A DNA stretch of 64,000 nt, taken from NCBI GenBank assembly GCA_964599095.1, contig CAZREB010000006.1, positions 124,001 through 188,000 of the forward strand, written 5' to 3'. Shown here piece after piece: positions 28,572-36,956 of this stretch. Under the pieces are notes generated by a model that was not told the origin of the DNA, made no database searches, and was given only the letters and a program-made list of their open reading frames with translations. Origin of the DNA: SZAS-79 sp964599095 (GTDB lineage Bacteria; Pseudomonadota; Gammaproteobacteria; Burkholderiales; SG8-39). A program made the translations under genes and the position numbers. How positions within the stretch are numbered: the first letter of the stretch is position 1; every line of letters begins with the position of its first letter.

Positions 28572-29401
28572 GCCGCGCGTCTCGCCAAAGGCAATCCGTC
28601 GCGGACAGTCGGGTAGCGGAGCTTGACGCCCAGGATTTCCTTCATCCTGCGATTCACCAGCCGCCGTGATTCGCTCATGAACGAAAGCATCGGGGCCGGG
28701 ATCCGGCCCGCCGCATCCGCCCGGGACACCCGCTCCGGCTTTGGCAATCCGAGGCGTCCGGCCACCAGGTCGAACCATTCGCCCATCTTCAGGTGACTGT
28801 CGTCCGATGCGTTATAGAGGCCCGGGGCCGCGTCCGGCGCCAACGCCGCCCGCGCGATGGCCGCAAGGTCGTCGGCATGAATATGGTTCGTGTACACATC
28901 GTCGTTGTCGGCCAGCACCGGAATTCCTTGCAGCAGGCGATCCTTCGGCAGGCGGCCGGCAGCGTAGATCCCGGGCGCACGCAGCACCACAACCGCAACG
29001 TCGTGCAGCCGTCCCCAGTCGAGCAGTTGCTTCTCCGCGTCCACGCGCCGCACCGCGCGTGCGGTCTGTGGATTCACAGGGCGCGCCTCGTCTACCAGCG
29101 CCCCGCCGCAGTCGCCATAGACGCCGCTCGTGCTGATGTACACCAGGCGGCTTGGTAGAATCCCACCGGCTTCGAGCATCGCGAGCAGCGCAGCGGTGCG
29201 CGGATCCGCAGTACCCGCGGCAGGAGGGGGGGCGCAATGCAGCACGCTGTCGGCCCACCCGCCCAGCGCGCGGAGCGTCTCGGGGCGATCCAGGTCGAAT
29301 CCGTTGCTGCGCGAAACAGCGCGCACCTCGACCCCTTCCGGCAGCAGCGCGGCAGTACGATGGGCGATATCGCCGAAACCTACAACCAACAGGCGTTTCA
29401 T
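28568..29401 (-). CDS. NAD(P)-dependent sugar epimerase/dehydratase-like protein (atypical SDR)
   Basis: 277 residues. N-terminal Rossmann motif VVGFGDIAHRTAALL (G-x-G-x-x-A), then LHCAPPP, YISTSGVYGD containing the Ser/Tyr region of extended SDRs, and NHIHADDLAAIARAAL as in NAD-dependent epimerases. It resembles the YeeZ/NAD(P)H-binding group rather than a defined sugar epimerase. First gene of a coupled operon with cutA and dsbD (ATGA junctions). Start codon only 18 bp from the divergent reductase gene. Substrate unknown. Confidence 0.85.
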   Translation of the reverse strand: MKRLLVVGFGDIAHRTAALLPEGVEVRAVSRSNGFDLDRPETLRALGGWADSVLHCAPPPAAGTADPRTAALLAMLEAGGILPSRLVYISTSGVYGDCGGALVDEARPVNPQTARAVRRVDAEKQLLDWGRLHDVAVVVLRAPGIYAAGRLPKDRLLQGIPVLADNDDVYTNHIHADDLAAIARAALAPDAAPGLYNASDDSHLKMGEWFDLVAGRLGLPKPERVSRADAAGRIPAPMLSFMSESRRLVNRRMKEILGVKLRYPTVRDGLPLARRAA

Positions 29402-29419
29402 CCCGCCATTTTACGCACC

Positions 29420-30448
29420 ATGCACAACATCACCCTTTCCCCCGGCGGCCAGGCCTTCCAGGTCGAGGACGGCGAGTCAGTCCTGACTGCCGCATTGCGC
29501 TTCGGACTCGTAATCCCGTATGGCTGCAAGAATGGCGCCTGCGGCTCCTGCAAGGGCAAGATCATCTCCGGGACCGTCGACTACGGCGTCTACCAGGAGA
29601 AGGCCCTGCCAGCGGCCGAGCGCGAGCAGGGCAAGGCCCTCTTCTGCCAGGCCAAGCCGCTGACCGACTGCGTGCTCGAAGCGCGCCTGGTCGGCAAGGC
29701 CGGCGACATCCAGGTCAAGACACTGCCCTGCCGCGTCCACTCGATGCAGAAGCTGACCGACGACGTCATGGTCATCAAGCTGAAGCTGCCGGCCAGCGAG
29801 CGGCTGCAGTTCCTCGCCGGGCAGTACCTCGAGTTCCTGCTGAGGGACGGCACGCGGCGCAGCTTTTCGATGGGCAATGCGCCGCACGACGACGAACTCG
29901 TCGAGATCCACGTTCGGCACGTGCCCGGGGGGCAGTTCACCGACCACGTGTTCGGCAAGATGAAGGAGAAGGACATCCTGCGCTTCGAAGCGCCGCTCGG
30001 GACCTTCTTCCTGCGCGAGGATTCCGAGAAGCCGATCGTGTTCGTCGCTTCGGGCACCGGCTTCGCGCCGATAAAGTCGATCATCGAATACGCGATGCAC
30101 AAGGAGATCGTGCGACCGATGACGCTGTACTGGGGCGGCCGGCGGCCGAAGGACCTTTACATGCACGAGCTCGCGCAGAAATGGGCGAGCGAATACGGCG
30201 CGTTCTTCGACTACGTGCCGGTGATCTCCGATGCGCTGCCGGAGGACAACTGGCAGGGCCGCACGGGCTTCGTGCATCGGGCGGTGATGGAGGATTTCCC
30301 CGACCTCTCCGGCTGCCAGGTCTATGCCTGCGGCGTGCCGATCATGGTCGACTCGGCGCGCGCCGATTTCGTCGGCAAGTGCAAGCTCCCGGAGGACGAG
30401 TTCTACGCCGACAGCTTCACGACCGCGGCGGACCTCGCCAAGACCTGA
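29420..30448 (+). CDS. Ferredoxin/flavin NAD(P)H reductase (CDP-6-deoxyglucoseen reductase-like)
   Basis: Three-domain electron-transfer protein of 342 residues. A plant-type [2Fe-2S] domain has Cys36, Cys41, Cys44 (CKNGACGSC) and Cys76. A FAD-binding barrel follows with RSFSMGNAP (the RxYS/T-like motif), then an NAD(P)-binding domain with GTGFAPIKS. By layout it is a reductase of the AscD / phenol-hydroxylase-reductase type. No oxygenase or deoxysugar gene is adjacent, so its partner is unknown. Start ATG 29420 leaves only 18 bp to the divergent gene, so promoters must lie inside coding sequence. Confidence 0.9.
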   Translation: MHNITLSPGGQAFQVEDGESVLTAALRFGLVIPYGCKNGACGSCKGKIISGTVDYGVYQEKALPAAEREQGKALFCQAKPLTDCVLEARLVGKAGDIQVKTLPCRVHSMQKLTDDVMVIKLKLPASERLQFLAGQYLEFLLRDGTRRSFSMGNAPHDDELVEIHVRHVPGGQFTDHVFGKMKEKDILRFEAPLGTFFLREDSEKPIVFVASGTGFAPIKSIIEYAMHKEIVRPMTLYWGGRRPKDLYMHELAQKWASEYGAFFDYVPVISDALPEDNWQGRTGFVHRAVMEDFPDLSGCQVYACGVPIMVDSARADFVGKCKLPEDEFYADSFTTAADLAKT

Positions 30449-30467
30449 ACACCAACGGAGTCTCGTC

Positions 30468-31067
30468 ATGCCAAGAGGCGTCGTCGATCTTGAAGGCCTG
30501 CGCAGCCCCGAAGCCGAGGCGCTGCGGCGCATCGCCCCGCCGGCCGGGCTGCCGTTCAACGTCACCAAGCTCGGCCACGTCGTCCTGAGGGTGACCGACC
30601 TCAAGCGCTCGGTGGAGTTCTATGCCGGCGTGCTCGGGTTCCGCATTTCCGACGTCTACCCCGAGAGCATGATGAAAGGCGGCATGGTGTTCATGCGATG
30701 CAATACCGACCATCACGGCGTCGCGCTGGTCGGCGGCGCGCAGGCACCGTCCGCGGGCCGTGAATTGCATCACCTGGCATTCGAGGTGGCGACGCTCGAT
30801 GAAGTCCTCCGGGCGCGCGATCACCTGCAACGGCACGGCGTGAAGATCGAGTTCCACGGCCGGCGCCGCGCGGGCTGCCAGGTCGCGGTCGAATTCCGCG
30901 ACCCGGACAATCATTTCCTCGAGATCTACTGGGGCCTCGACCAGGTCGGCAGCGACGGCCGCTCGCGGCCTCCCGAAGAGTGGCGCGAAGAGCTGACGCT
31001 CGAAGAGGCGATCGCGAATCCGCCCGTGGGGCAGGACACGACGCTGCACGGCGGCAGCAAAGGCTAG
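30468..31067 (+). CDS. VOC-family (glyoxalase/extradiol dioxygenase-like) protein
   Basis: 199 residues. The central vicinal-oxygen-chelate domain runs from KLGHVVLRVTDLKRSVEFYAGVLGF to DPDNHFLEIYWGLDQ. It contains metal-ligand candidates His (LGHVV), His (HHLAFEV) and Glu (FLEIYW), an arrangement compatible with an Fe(II)/Mn(II) ring-cleaving dioxygenase. About 35 extra N-terminal and 40 C-terminal residues surround the domain. GGAG lies 7 nt before ATG 30468. The gap to the upstream [2Fe-2S] reductase is 19 bp, so they are probably co-transcribed. Substrate not inferable. Confidence 0.85.
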   Translation: MPRGVVDLEGLRSPEAEALRRIAPPAGLPFNVTKLGHVVLRVTDLKRSVEFYAGVLGFRISDVYPESMMKGGMVFMRCNTDHHGVALVGGAQAPSAGRELHHLAFEVATLDEVLRARDHLQRHGVKIEFHGRRRAGCQVAVEFRDPDNHFLEIYWGLDQVGSDGRSRPPEEWREELTLEEAIANPPVGQDTTLHGGSKG

Positions 31068-31105
31068 CCGGGCAAGGGCGCACCCGCCCGCTCTTCGAGA
31101 CTTCG

Positions 31106-32074
31106 TTATTCGATGCGGATCCCCGCATCGCTGACCACTTTGGCCCATCGCGCAGTGTCGGCGCGGATCACCTGGGCGAACTGCTCGGGTGTGCCGCCGG
31201 TAGGCTCGGTGCCAAGCGCCGTAAGCCGCTCGCGCACATCGGGCAGCAGCAGGATCCGGTTGATCTCGCCGTTCAGCTTGCGCACGACGTCCGGCGGAGT
31301 GCCGGCCGGCGCAAGGATGCCGTACCACGACAGCACTTCGAGGCCCGGATAGCCGGATTCGGCCAGCGTCGGCACATCGGGCGCACCGGGAACGCGCTTG
31401 GCCGACGTAAATGCAAGCGCACGCAGTTTGGCACCCTTGAGATGCCCCTCCACCGTCGGCAGCGCAGTGACCAGCATCTGGATCTGGCCGCCGAGCAGGT
31501 CCTGCACCGCCTGCCCGCCGCCCTTGTATGAAACATGCACGATCGATATCCCGGCGCGCGAACGAAACAGCTCGCCGGTCAGGTGGCCGGTGCTGCCGTG
31601 TCCCGCCGACGAATAGTTGATGCGTCCCGGGCTTGCCTTGGCGAGCGCGACGAACTCGGCGACGTTCTTCGCCGCGACACCCGGGTGCACTACCATCAGC
31701 AGCGGAACCTGCGCGACGTTTGCCACCGCAGCGAGATCCTTTTGCGGATCGAAAGGCATCTTCGCGTACGTGTTGGGGTTGATCGCCATCGTGCCGTCGA
31801 AACTCATGACCAGCGTGTAGCCGTCGGCCGGCGATTTCACCGCAAGCTCGGTGCCGATGTTGCCGCCGGCGCCAGGCTTGTTCTCGATGATGAATTGCTG
31901 GCCGAGCGCATCGGTGAGCTTCTGCGCCACCAGCCGCGCAAGCACGTCGGTCGTGCCGCCGGGTGCGAACGGCACGATCAGGCGCACCGGCTTGGAGGGA
32001 TAGGCCTGCGCGAGCGCTGCGTTGGAGCACAGCGCCGCGATGAGCGAAACGAGGACCAGGAATGATTTTTTCAT
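31106..32074 (-). CDS. Bug-family (TctC-like) periplasmic solute-binding receptor
   Basis: 322 residues with a cleavable signal (about 1-22, ending ALAQA), then the family opening YPSKPVRLIVPFAPGGTTDVLAR, QQFIIENKPGAGGNIG, the WYGILAPAGTP motif and ARWAKVV near the end. Bug proteins bind small carboxylates or related anions. Most are orphans without the TctAB membrane pair, and none is present here. Convergent with the VOC gene and divergent from the MetE-like gene (54 bp). One of three Bug genes in the window. Confidence 0.93.
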   Translation of the reverse strand: MKKSFLVLVSLIAALCSNAALAQAYPSKPVRLIVPFAPGGTTDVLARLVAQKLTDALGQQFIIENKPGAGGNIGTELAVKSPADGYTLVMSFDGTMAINPNTYAKMPFDPQKDLAAVANVAQVPLLMVVHPGVAAKNVAEFVALAKASPGRINYSSAGHGSTGHLTGELFRSRAGISIVHVSYKGGGQAVQDLLGGQIQMLVTALPTVEGHLKGAKLRALAFTSAKRVPGAPDVPTLAESGYPGLEVLSWYGILAPAGTPPDVVRKLNGEINRILLLPDVRERLTALGTEPTGGTPEQFAQVIRADTARWAKVVSDAGIRIE

Positions 32075-32128
32075 GGGCGTTTCATATCACGGATTGCCCG
32101 GGTCCGCACGCCCTGCTACGCTCGAGCG

Positions 32129-33160
32129 ATGCTATTTCCGACCACGCTTGTAGGCAGTTACCCGCAGCCCGAGTGGCTGATCGATCGCAAGAAACTCGCC
32201 GGCCGGTTCCCGCCGCGAGTGCGCGCAAGGGAGTTGTGGCGCATCCCGGAACCCTATCTCGCCGAAGCGCAGGACGACGCGACGCTGGTGGCGATTCGCG
32301 CGCAGGAAGAGATCGGCCTGGACATCCTCACCGACGGCGAGATCCGCCGCGAGAGCTATTCGAACAGGTTCGCCACTGCGCTCGAGGGTGTCGACATCGA
32401 CAACCCCGGCACCGGGCTCGACCGCTCCGGGCACCCGAACCCGGTGCCGCGCATCACCGGGCGCATCCGCCGCAAGCACGCGGTGGAAGTCGAGGACCTC
32501 AAGTTCCTCAAGCGCCATACGCACCGCAAGGTCAAGATCACGGTGCCCGGCCCGTTCACGATGAGCCAGCAGGCGCAGAACGATTTCTACAAGTCCGATG
32601 CCGAATGCGCGATGGACTATGCGGTCGCGGTGAACGAAGAGATCAGGGACCTCTTCGCCGCCGGTGCGGACGTCGTGCAGGTCGACGAGCCGTACATGCA
32701 GGCGCGGCCGGAGAGGGCACGCGAGTACGGCCTGGCCGCGACCAACCGCGCGCTCGCGGGCATTACGGGCACGACGGCGCTGCATATCTGCTTCGGCTAC
32801 GCGGCGATCATCCACGAGCGCCCGTCGGGCTACTCGTTCCTGCCCGAGCTGGCCGGCTGCCGCTGCAATCAGATCTCGATCGAGACCGCCCAGTCGAAGC
32901 TCGACTGCAAGGTGCTCGAGACGCTGCCGGGCAAGCAGATCATGGTCGGCTGCGTGGATCTGCTCGACCTCACCGTCGAGACGCCGGAGCAGATCGCCGA
33001 GCGCATTCGCAAGGCGTTGCGCTACATGAAGGCCGAGGACGTGATCCTCGCGCCGGACTGTGGCATGAAGTACCTGCCGCGCGACGTGGCCGACGGGAAG
33101 CTTCGCTCGATGGTGGCGGCCGCGAAGATCCTGCGCGCCGAGTACGCCGGCAAGACCTGA
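32129..33160 (+). CDS. MetE C-terminal-domain-like cobalamin-independent methyltransferase
   Basis: 343-residue stand-alone homologue of the catalytic half of cobalamin-independent methionine synthase. It lacks the N-terminal homologous domain of full MetE (about 750 residues). Zinc ligands are conserved: His219 and Cys221 (HICFG), Glu252 (ISIETA) and Cys311 (APDCGMKYL). The N-terminal TTLVGSYPQPEWL is typical of the short archaeal/bacterial MetE-like group. Such short enzymes may use methylcobalamin or another methyl donor; the acceptor here is unproven. Divergent from a Bug receptor gene. Confidence 0.87.
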   Translation: MLFPTTLVGSYPQPEWLIDRKKLAGRFPPRVRARELWRIPEPYLAEAQDDATLVAIRAQEEIGLDILTDGEIRRESYSNRFATALEGVDIDNPGTGLDRSGHPNPVPRITGRIRRKHAVEVEDLKFLKRHTHRKVKITVPGPFTMSQQAQNDFYKSDAECAMDYAVAVNEEIRDLFAAGADVVQVDEPYMQARPERAREYGLAATNRALAGITGTTALHICFGYAAIIHERPSGYSFLPELAGCRCNQISIETAQSKLDCKVLETLPGKQIMVGCVDLLDLTVETPEQIAERIRKALRYMKAEDVILAPDCGMKYLPRDVADGKLRSMVAAAKILRAEYAGKT

Positions 33161-33218
33161 ATCCGGAAGAATTTTTCGGAAACCCCGCGCCAACACTGGC
33201 TCTCGGGGGAGATTTTTT

Positions 33219-33233
33219 CTGGTACCGGTACAT
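33219..33233. repeat. Intergenic motif shared with 51397-51411
   Basis: CTGGTACCGGTACAT, within which GGTACCGGTAC is nearly self-complementary, lies in the 151-bp convergent gap between the MetE-like gene and livF. It matches 14 of 15 positions with the motif at 51397-51411. Nothing else recognisable lies in this gap. Confidence 0.4.
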
Positions 33234-33311
33234 TCGGTGTCTTCGCGAGGCTGCACCCCCGGGCCGGCGACGGGGTATCGGGAGACCGCAGGGTTCCCCT
33301 GCGCCGATCGT

Positions 33312-34031
33312 CTAGGCGGCCTCTTCGCCCAGATACGCTTCGCGCACGCGCGGATCGGCCAGCAGCGCTTTCGCCTCGCCTGCCAGCGCGATTGTTCCTG
33401 ATTCCATGACGTACCCCCGGCGGGCGGCTTCGAGCGCCATGCGCGCGTTCTGCTCGACCAGCAGGATGGTGACGCCCTCCGAGGAAATCCGGCGCACGAC
33501 CTCGAAGATCTTCGCCACCATCAGCGGCGCAAGGCCCATGCTCGGCTCGTCGAGCAACAAGAGCCGGGGCTTGCTCATCAGCGCCCGGCCCAGGGCCAGC
33601 ATCTGCTGCTCCCCGCCCGACAGCGTGCCGGCCGACTGACCGCTGCGCTCAGCCAGGCGCGGGAACAGTGCGAGCATCCGGTCGAAGTCGCGCTTCACTT
33701 CGGCCGCGTCCTCGCGAGCGAAGGCGCCCATCGCGAGGTTCTCTGCCACCGTCAGCTGGCCGAAGATGCCGCGGCCTTCGGGCACCAGCACCAGCCCCTC
33801 GCGGACCAGCCGGAAGGAAGGTGCGCCGGCGATCGCCTTGCCGGCATAGGTGACGGTGCCGCCCGCGGCCGGCAGCAGTCCGCAGATCGCCTTTAGGATG
33901 CTCGTCTTCCCCGCACCATTGGCGCCGATCAGGCAGACCAGTTCGTTTTCGTCGACCGCGAGGTCGACGCCTTTCACCGCGCGGATGCCGCCGTAGCGGA
34001 CTTCGAGGCCCCTGATTTCGAGCAGGCTCAT
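33312..34031 (-). CDS. livF: Branched-chain amino acid-type ABC transporter ATPase LivF
   Basis: 239-residue ABC ATPase: Walker A GANGAGKT at about 36-43, signature LSGGEQQ (about 139-145), Walker B LLLLDEPSMGLAP and the switch His replaced by the usual LVEQN context. The LivF subgroup is recognised from MVLVPEGRGIF-like sequence (here LVLVPEGRGIFGQLTVAENL). Last gene of livHMGF, 25 bp after livG. Confidence 0.95.
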   Translation of the reverse strand: MSLLEIRGLEVRYGGIRAVKGVDLAVDENELVCLIGANGAGKTSILKAICGLLPAAGGTVTYAGKAIAGAPSFRLVREGLVLVPEGRGIFGQLTVAENLAMGAFAREDAAEVKRDFDRMLALFPRLAERSGQSAGTLSGGEQQMLALGRALMSKPRLLLLDEPSMGLAPLMVAKIFEVVRRISSEGVTILLVEQNARMALEAARRGYVMESGTIALAGEAKALLADPRVREAYLGEEAA

Positions 34032-34056
34032 GCGAGGGCCCCGCGCAGCCGGTATT

Positions 34057-34854
34057 TCATGCCGGCGCTCCCAGGTAGGCTTCGATCACCTTCGGGTCCC
34101 TCTGCACCTCTGCCGGCACGCCCTCGGCAATCTTTTCGCCGTAGTCGAGCACCAGCACGCGGTCGCAGACCTTCATCACCAGCTTCATGTCGTGCTCGAT
34201 CAGCAGGATGGTCGTGCCGTCGGCGCGGATCCGTTCCAGCAGCTTCCGCAGCGCGACAGTCTCGGAAGCATTCATGCCGGCTGCCGGCTCGTCGAGCGCG
34301 AGCAGCGCCGGGTCCGTGGCCAGCGCCCGCGCGATTTCGAGCCGCCGCTGGTCGCCGTAGGGCAGGTTGCCGGCGGCATCGTTCGCGCGCGAGGCGATCC
34401 CCACGTAGTCGAGCAGCTCGAGCGCGCGCGCCTCGATGGCCGACTCCTCGGCGAGCGTGCGCCTGTCGCGCAGCACCGCGCCGAGCACGCCGGCCTGCGT
34501 GCGCACATGGCGGCCGATCATGACGTTCTCCAGCGCAGAAAGATTTGCGAACAGGCGGATGTTCTGGAAGGTGCGTGCAATGCCGGCCGCGGCGATCTCG
34601 TGCGACTTGAGCCCGGTGATCTCGTTGCCACGGAACGCGAACCGCCCGGCGTCCGGTGCATAGATGCCGGTGAGGACGTTGAAGAGCGTCGTCTTGCCGG
34701 CGCCGTTCGGGCCGATCAGGCCGTAGATCTCGCCGGCGTGCACCGTAAAGGCCACGCTGCCCAGGGCCTGCACTCCGCCGAAACGCTTGCCGATGCCCTC
34801 GGCGACGACCAGGGCGCCCGCGCCAGAGCCCCGGCTCGGATCGGCTTGCGTCAT
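34057..34854 (-). CDS. livG: Branched-chain amino acid-type ABC transporter ATPase LivG
   Basis: 265 residues from ATG 34854, which overlaps the livM stop (ATGA). Walker A GPNGAGKTT, the LivG-type insertion ARTFQNIRLFANLSALENVMIGRH, signature LPYGDQRRLEIARAL (atypical, as in the family), Walker B LLALDEPAAGMN and the H-loop LIEHDM. It pairs with LivF to power the LivHM channel. A longer opening frame upstream runs inside livM and is not coding. Confidence 0.95.
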   Translation of the reverse strand: MTQADPSRGSGAGALVVAEGIGKRFGGVQALGSVAFTVHAGEIYGLIGPNGAGKTTLFNVLTGIYAPDAGRFAFRGNEITGLKSHEIAAAGIARTFQNIRLFANLSALENVMIGRHVRTQAGVLGAVLRDRRTLAEESAIEARALELLDYVGIASRANDAAGNLPYGDQRRLEIARALATDPALLALDEPAAGMNASETVALRKLLERIRADGTTILLIEHDMKLVMKVCDRVLVLDYGEKIAEGVPAEVQRDPKVIEAYLGAPA

Positions 34855-35918
34855 GCTTTTCGCTCTGCCAATTCGCGCTTCCTGACGGCAGAAGGCAACA
34901 GGCCCGCCGGGCGGAACAGCATGACCAGCACCAGCGCGAAACCGAAGATCAGCATGCGCAGCACCTCGGGCTCGACGATCATCTTCCCGAACGCCGCCTT
35001 CTGCAGCGGCTCTACCGTGTAGCGCAGGACCTCCGGCACGAACGACAGCAGCAGCGCGCCGAGGATCACGCCCCAGATGTTGCCCATGCCGCCGAGCACC
35101 ACCATCGCCACGACCATGATCGACTCGACCAGCACAAAGCTTTCGGGCGAGATGAACCCCTGGATCGCGGCGAACAGGCCGCCGGCGACACCGCCGAACG
35201 AGGCGCCCATGGCGAAAGCGAGGAGCTTGATCTTCGTCGTGTCGATGCCCATCGCGCGGGCTGCGATCTCGTCTTCGCGCACCGCCTCCCAGGCGCGGCC
35301 GATGCGCGAATTCTGCAGACGCAGGTTGATCGCGATCACCGCGACGAGGACCACGAGCAGGAACCAGTAGTACTTCATCGGGCCGCTGATCATCGCGCCC
35401 ATGAAGGTGTCGATTTTCGCGAAGCTCACCCCGGCGATCGAGAACGGGTCGATCTGGGAGATTCCCTGCGGCCCGTTGGTGATGTTGACCGGCCGGGAAA
35501 GGTTGTTGAGGAAGATCCGCACGATCTCGCCGAATCCCAGCGTCACGATCGCAAGGTAGTCGCCACGCAATTTGAGCGTCGGTGCGCCCAGCAGCACGCC
35601 GAACAGCGCCGCCACCGCCGCGCCGATCGGCAGGATCACCCAGAACGGCAGGTGCAGTCCGAAATGCGGCGAGGCGAGCAGCGCATACGCATAGGCGCCG
35701 ACCGCATAGAACGCGACGTATCCGAGATCGAGCAGTCCCGCGAAACCGACCACGATGTTCAGCCCGAGTGCCAGCAGCGTGAAAAGGATCGCGAGGTTGG
35801 TGATCCTGACCCATGCGGTGCCGGCCTGCGAAAGCGCGAAGGGCAGGGCGATCAGCACCAGAGCGATCAGTGCGACCGCGCCCCAGCGGGCCGCCGGATT
35901 CCTTTGCAGCAGAATCAT
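34851..35918 (-). CDS. livM: Branched-chain amino acid-type ABC permease LivM
   Basis: 355-residue inner-membrane permease with about 9-10 hydrophobic helices. The LivM signature GLNIVVGFAGLLDLGYVAFYAVGAY-type segment lies around 54-79 and the EAA-like loop reads AWEAVREDEIAARAMGID. ATG 35918 overlaps the livH stop. With LivH it forms the transport channel. Substrate could be branched-chain amino acids or another small hydrophobic or aromatic compound. Confidence 0.94.
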   Translation of the reverse strand: MILLQRNPAARWGAVALIALVLIALPFALSQAGTAWVRITNLAILFTLLALGLNIVVGFAGLLDLGYVAFYAVGAYAYALLASPHFGLHLPFWVILPIGAAVAALFGVLLGAPTLKLRGDYLAIVTLGFGEIVRIFLNNLSRPVNITNGPQGISQIDPFSIAGVSFAKIDTFMGAMISGPMKYYWFLLVVLVAVIAINLRLQNSRIGRAWEAVREDEIAARAMGIDTTKIKLLAFAMGASFGGVAGGLFAAIQGFISPESFVLVESIMVVAMVVLGGMGNIWGVILGALLLSFVPEVLRYTVEPLQKAAFGKMIVEPEVLRMLIFGFALVLVMLFRPAGLLPSAVRKRELAERKA

Positions 35919-36838
35919 GCGCGGTCGCCCACCCGCTCGCCCAGCAGCCCCGAGGGCCTGAACACGAGCACCGCGATCAGCACCAGGAAGGCGAAGACGT
36001 CCTGGTAGTTGCTGCCGAATACGTCGCCGGTCAGGTCGCCGATATACCCCGCGCCGAGAGCCTCGACCACGCCGAGCAGCAGGCCCCCGAGCATCGCACC
36101 GGGCAAGTTGCCGATGCCCCCGAGCACTGCTGCCGAGAACGCCTTGAGGCCGAGCAGCGCGCCCATCTGGTAGTGCGCGATGCCGTAGTAGCTGCCGACC
36201 ATCACGCCGGCCACCGCGGCCAGTGCAGCGCCGATCACGAACGTCGCGGCGATCATCCGGTTGATGTCGATGCCCATCAGCCCGGCGACCTGTGCATTCT
36301 GCGCGGTGGCCCGCATCGCCGTGCCCAGGCGCGTGCGGTAAACGAGCAGCGCGAGACCGGCCATCATCACGACCGACATCAGCATGATCGCGATCTGCAC
36401 GTTGGTGATCGTCGCTCCGCCTATGTGGTAAGACACGGTCTTGATGATTTGCGGGAACGCGAGGTTGTTGCGACTCCAGACCAGCAGCGCGAGGTGCTGG
36501 AGGATGATCGACACGCCGATCGCGGTGATCAGCGGCGCGAGGCGCGGTGCGCGGCGCAACGGCCGGTACGCCAGCCGCTCCATCGCGTAGCCGATCAGCA
36601 TGCAGACGGGAATGGCGCAGGCCGTTGCGAGCAGCACGATGAGCAGGGGGCTCATCCCGGTGGGCACGAGCGCGCCGATGAGGGTGAACGCCACCATCGC
36701 GCCGATCATCACCAGTTCGCCGTGCGCGAAGTTGATCAGCTGGATGATGCCGTAGACCATCGTATAGCCGAGCGCGACGACCGCGTACACGCTGCCGAGC
36801 GTCAGCCCGTTGATCAGCTGCTGGATGAAGATATCCAT
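35915..36838 (-). CDS. livH: Branched-chain amino acid-type ABC permease LivH
   Basis: 307 residues, about eight membrane helices. Family start MDIFIQQLINGLTLGSVYAVVALGYTMVYG, conserved INFAHGELVMIGA, EAA-like loop AMRATAQNAQVAGLMGIDINR, and GGIGNLPGAMLGGLLLG near the C-terminus. It lies 118 bp after livK with a terminator in between, so livHMGF is either a read-through product or has a weak own promoter. Confidence 0.95.
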   Translation of the reverse strand: MDIFIQQLINGLTLGSVYAVVALGYTMVYGIIQLINFAHGELVMIGAMVAFTLIGALVPTGMSPLLIVLLATACAIPVCMLIGYAMERLAYRPLRRAPRLAPLITAIGVSIILQHLALLVWSRNNLAFPQIIKTVSYHIGGATITNVQIAIMLMSVVMMAGLALLVYRTRLGTAMRATAQNAQVAGLMGIDINRMIAATFVIGAALAAVAGVMVGSYYGIAHYQMGALLGLKAFSAAVLGGIGNLPGAMLGGLLLGVVEALGAGYIGDLTGDVFGSNYQDVFAFLVLIAVLVFRPSGLLGERVGDRA

Positions 36839-36907
36839 CAGCGGGAAAGACTAGCAAAGGACGGGCCCGGCAGGAAAAGCGGCGCGCCGCCCGTCCGCGG
36901 CCCGCCC

Positions 36908-36937
36908 CAACAAAAACGGCACCCGGAGGTGCCGTTT
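36908..36937 (-). terminator. Terminator between livK and livH
   Basis: Perfect 10-bp stem AAACGGCACC / GGTGCCGTTT with a 4-nt loop and TTTTTG on the minus strand, 20 bp past the livK stop and 70 bp before livH. Its position inside the transport operon suggests partial termination, giving more binding protein than permease. Confidence 0.9.
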
Positions 36938-36956
36938 CTGTACGCAGCCAAAATGC

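Noticed and set aside
34057..35814. A 585-codon frame extending livG far upstream
   Set aside because: The extra 320 residues overlap livM in another frame and have shadow composition; the real start is ATG 34854 with an ATGA overlap.
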